A DNA stretch of 7,880 nt. Source: Prevotellaceae bacterium. GTDB lineage: Bacteria > Bacteroidota > Bacteroidia > Bacteroidales > UBA932. The notes beneath the pieces were generated by a model that ran no database searches, was not told the origin of the DNA, and saw nothing but the letters and a program-made list of their open reading frames with translations. The stretch is taken from the NCBI GenBank assembly GCA_031259655.1, contig JAIRLF010000363.1, forward strand, positions 1 to 7,880, given 5' to 3'. Of this stretch, positions 6,384 to 7,880 are shown in pieces (position 1 is the first letter of the stretch; the number at the start of each line of letters is the position of its first letter). Position numbers and translations under genes: made by a program.

Positions 6384-7701
6384 TGTAGTACACCAGGTTA
6401 CATACACAATAGCATTGCCCACTGCATTGTGAATTGCACGAACATTGTGAATTGCTTTGTGAATTGCATGAGCATATTTTTCCCGGCACGCAGTTACATA
6501 GACATGTAGCGCCTGCCGGTACCGGCGAACCGCATGGCAGTGTATAAGTGACTGTATATCCCGATTCGTTTGTACTGTAAGTTGTTCCATGTGCCGTATC
6601 CTCTATACAGGCTAAATCCATTAAACATTTATCAACGGTGAGATCGGGCAATTTCATGAATCGAATATGTGTATCAATGCTGGTAACAAGCAATTGACTG
6701 TCGGCGCTGAAAACTAAGTTGACATTGTCTGAATCAACTGAAATATCTTCTTCCAACACAAAGTCGGGAAGACTCCATAGCTGAATGTGCTCATCTCCAA
6801 ATGAAATTAACCATTGCGCATCGGAAGAGACAGCCAATTTTTCAATAGACGATTTGTTTGTTTTCCTGCTTTCTGCTACAATTCCATCCGGTAATTCTAT
6901 CTTATAGAGAAGATTGACATTGTCGCCTGCAAACAGCCATTTCCCGTCGGGACTGATAGCTAACAGATATGCTGAATATCCTGTCAATGCCTTTAGCGGC
7001 ATACCTTCAGGCAAATTCCATATTATTATGGTATTATCCTTACTTCCCGAAAACAGTTGTGTTCCGTCGGGACTGACTGCTAACGAATATACATCGCCGG
7101 AATGTCCGGACAATGTCCCGATCAATGTACCTTCCGGCAAGTTCCATATTTTTATGGTACTGTCACTGCTTCCTGAAAACAGTTGTGTTCCATCGGGACT
7201 GACTGCCAACGAATATACGCTGCCGAAATGTCCGGTCAATGTCCCGATAAGTGTACCTTCCGGCAAGCTCCATATTTTTATGGTCTTATCACCGTGTCCC
7301 GAAAACAGTTGTGTTCCGTCGGGACTGACTGCTAACGAACATACGCTATATCCGTACAATGTTTGAATAAATGCTCCTTCCGGCAAGCTCCACATTTTTA
7401 TAGTCCCATCAATACTTCCTGAAAACAGCCGTGTTCCGTCCTGACTAATAGCCAGCGCTAAGATATCGTCTTTGTGGGCATGTAAAACATTGCAGCCCTG
7501 GTTGAGTTTAGGGATTTCAATGTCCTTTTCACATCCTTCCAGCAACATTATTGCTGTAGCGGCGGTCAGTCCTGTCTTAAAGAATCCGCGCCGGTTCATT
7601 TTGGCTTCGATAGCTTTCGATAAGGGAGCAATCTCCGGTTTGTCCTGCAACCCGTCGTCATATACGCGGGTAAGCATAAATTTTGGTTTTAACTCTTTCA
7701 T
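6373..7701 (-). CDS. Exported seven-bladed WD40 propeller protein with cysteine-rich tail
   Basis: Residues 1-34 form a hydrophilic extension. NRRGFFK at 36-42 is twin-arginine-like, followed by a hydrophobic run and LLEGC with Cys57, a lipobox-like site (Glu at -2 is unusual). This suggests Tat export and perhaps lipid anchoring. Seven WD40-like repeats follow at about 75-115, 116-155, 156-197, 198-239, 240-275, 283-320 and 324-358, each with a SxDGTxLFSGS...IKIWSLPEG pattern; the last three have diverged. This predicts a closed seven-bladed propeller, a protein-binding scaffold. Residues 359-442 hold 14 cysteines, including PCGSPVPAGATCLCNCVPG (389-407) and CxC pairs to 434. The gene is first in a two-gene operon with the outer-membrane barrel. 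An in-frame TAA lies two codons before ATG 7701, so this is the longest possible start; ATG 7599 (MNRRGF) is an alternative. Binding partner and function are unknown. Confidence 0.85.
   Translation of the reverse strand: MKELKPKFMLTRVYDDGLQDKPEIAPLSKAIEAKMNRRGFFKTGLTAATAIMLLEGCEKDIEIPKLNQGCNVLHAHKDDILALAISQDGTRLFSGSIDGTIKMWSLPEGAFIQTLYGYSVCSLAVSPDGTQLFSGHGDKTIKIWSLPEGTLIGTLTGHFGSVYSLAVSPDGTQLFSGSSDSTIKIWNLPEGTLIGTLSGHSGDVYSLAVSPDGTQLFSGSKDNTIIIWNLPEGMPLKALTGYSAYLLAISPDGKWLFAGDNVNLLYKIELPDGIVAESRKTNKSSIEKLAVSSDAQWLISFGDEHIQLWSLPDFVLEEDISVDSDNVNLVFSADSQLLVTSIDTHIRFMKLPDLTVDKCLMDLACIEDTAHGTTYSTNESGYTVTYTLPCGSPVPAGATCLCNCVPGKICSCNSQSNSQCSCNSQCSGQCYCVCNLVYYNNK
6427..6467 (-). repeat. Micro-repeats coding CNSQ/SNSQ in the cysteine tail
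   Basis: TTGTGAATTGC occurs three times on the + strand at 6427-6437, 6445-6455 and 6457-6467. On the coding strand these read GCAATTCACAA and give the series CNSQ, SNSQ, CSCNSQ. The tail has probably grown by slippage or duplication of a 12-base unit. Confidence 0.8.
7004..7381 (-). repeat. Tandem DNA repeats encoding WD40 blades
   Basis: The string CCTTC starts blades at 7004, 7130, 7256 and 7376 (periods 126, 126 and 120 bases). The units are highly similar at the DNA level, including silent positions, for example the block around GAAAACAGTTGTGTTCC in three of them. The 120-base unit is blade 2, which is two residues shorter. This points to recent duplication or gene conversion among blades 2 to 4, while blades 5 to 7 have drifted. 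Confidence 0.85.
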
Positions 7702-7702
7702 T

Positions 7703-7754
7703 ATTTAACTGTTTTAATTTACTGTTTTTAATTTACTGTTATTATTTAACTGTT
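7703..7754. repeat. Array of four 13-14-base direct repeats upstream of the WD40 gene
   Basis: ACTGTT occurs at 7708, 7721, 7735 and 7749, each preceded by TTTA or TTTAA, so the unit is about AATTTAACTGTT with intervals of 13, 14 and 14 bases. On the coding strand this is AACAGTTAAATAA repeated up to the start codon. It occupies the place of the ribosome binding region; no Shine-Dalgarno is visible. The unit contains AGTTAA, as does the 14-base unit of the repeats at 4356 and 5251, but they are otherwise different. Confidence 0.75.
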
Positions 7755-7844
7755 ATTATTTATTCCTTAAATCCGCAGATAAGATATCCCATCATGTTGT
7801 AACGTATAGATATTGAGAGCAAATCATGTCAGATGAAATATCAC

Positions 7845-7852
7845 CAAAAATA
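7845..7852 (-). promoter_or_regulatory. Possible -7 box of the WD40/barrel operon
   Basis: On the - strand this reads TATTTTTG, a match to TAnnTTTG. No TTG lies 17-23 bases upstream within the window. It would give a leader of about 135-140 bases that includes the repeat array. A chance match is quite possible in this AT-rich stretch. The remainder of 7755-7880 shows no gene. Confidence 0.3.
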
Positions 7853-7880
7853 GTGAATTTAGTATAATGCACGGTATTAT

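Noticed and set aside
6914..7366. 150-codon open frame on the + strand opposite the WD40 gene
   Set aside because: It repeats with the blade period (CVPSGLTANE units) and is simply the antisense reading of the tandem WD40 DNA.
7004..7500. Intergenic tandem repeats or a CRISPR-like array
   Set aside because: The 126-base period is fully explained by WD40 blades in one open reading frame.

Overview
The window looks like chromosomal DNA from a member of the Bacteroidota, most likely order Bacteroidales. The evidence is a DUF4837-type lipoprotein (a family I know only from this phylum) between a site-2 protease and NadD, several TAnnTTTG-type -7 promoter boxes, A-rich leaders with weak or no Shine-Dalgarno, and an Rpn-type nuclease of the form common in Bacteroidales. 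All assignments come from reading the sequence; no database search was possible.

Left part (1-4348, all + strand) is ordinary chromosome. After about 210 bases without a convincing gene come an arginase/agmatinase-family ureohydrolase (263-1294), then a tight three-gene cluster: rseP site-2 protease (1379-2707), a DUF4837 lipoprotein (2733-3740) and nadD (3761-4348). Gaps of 25 and 20 bases suggest rseP-DUF4837-nadD is one operon. It joins envelope stress proteolysis, a Bacteroidota-specific envelope lipoprotein and NAD synthesis.

Middle part (4340-5635) is a mosaic of repeats and mobile-element pieces. A 31-bp sequence, itself two copies of the 14-mer AGTTAAGAACTAAA, occurs at 4356-4386 and again, perfectly inverted, at 5251-5281. 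Between them lies an Rpn/PD-(D/E)XK-type nuclease gene with its own -7 box. That gene lacks the expected catalytic Asp and ends inside the repeat. The repeats continue to about 5333 with GCTGACGC/GCGTCAGC arms that can form alternative hairpins. Immediately beyond, on the - strand, is a 92-codon piece that resembles the C-terminal tail of a Bacteroidota transposase-like protein, abutting the stop codon of the next gene.

Right part (5628-7701, - strand) is an accessory two-gene operon. The first gene encodes a seven-bladed WD40 propeller with a 34-residue N-terminal extension, a twin-arginine-like, lipobox-like export signal and an unusual 14-cysteine tail. Thirteen bases downstream is a small outer-membrane beta-barrel protein. 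Together they look like an exported or surface-associated module of unknown function, and this is the most novel-looking content in the window.
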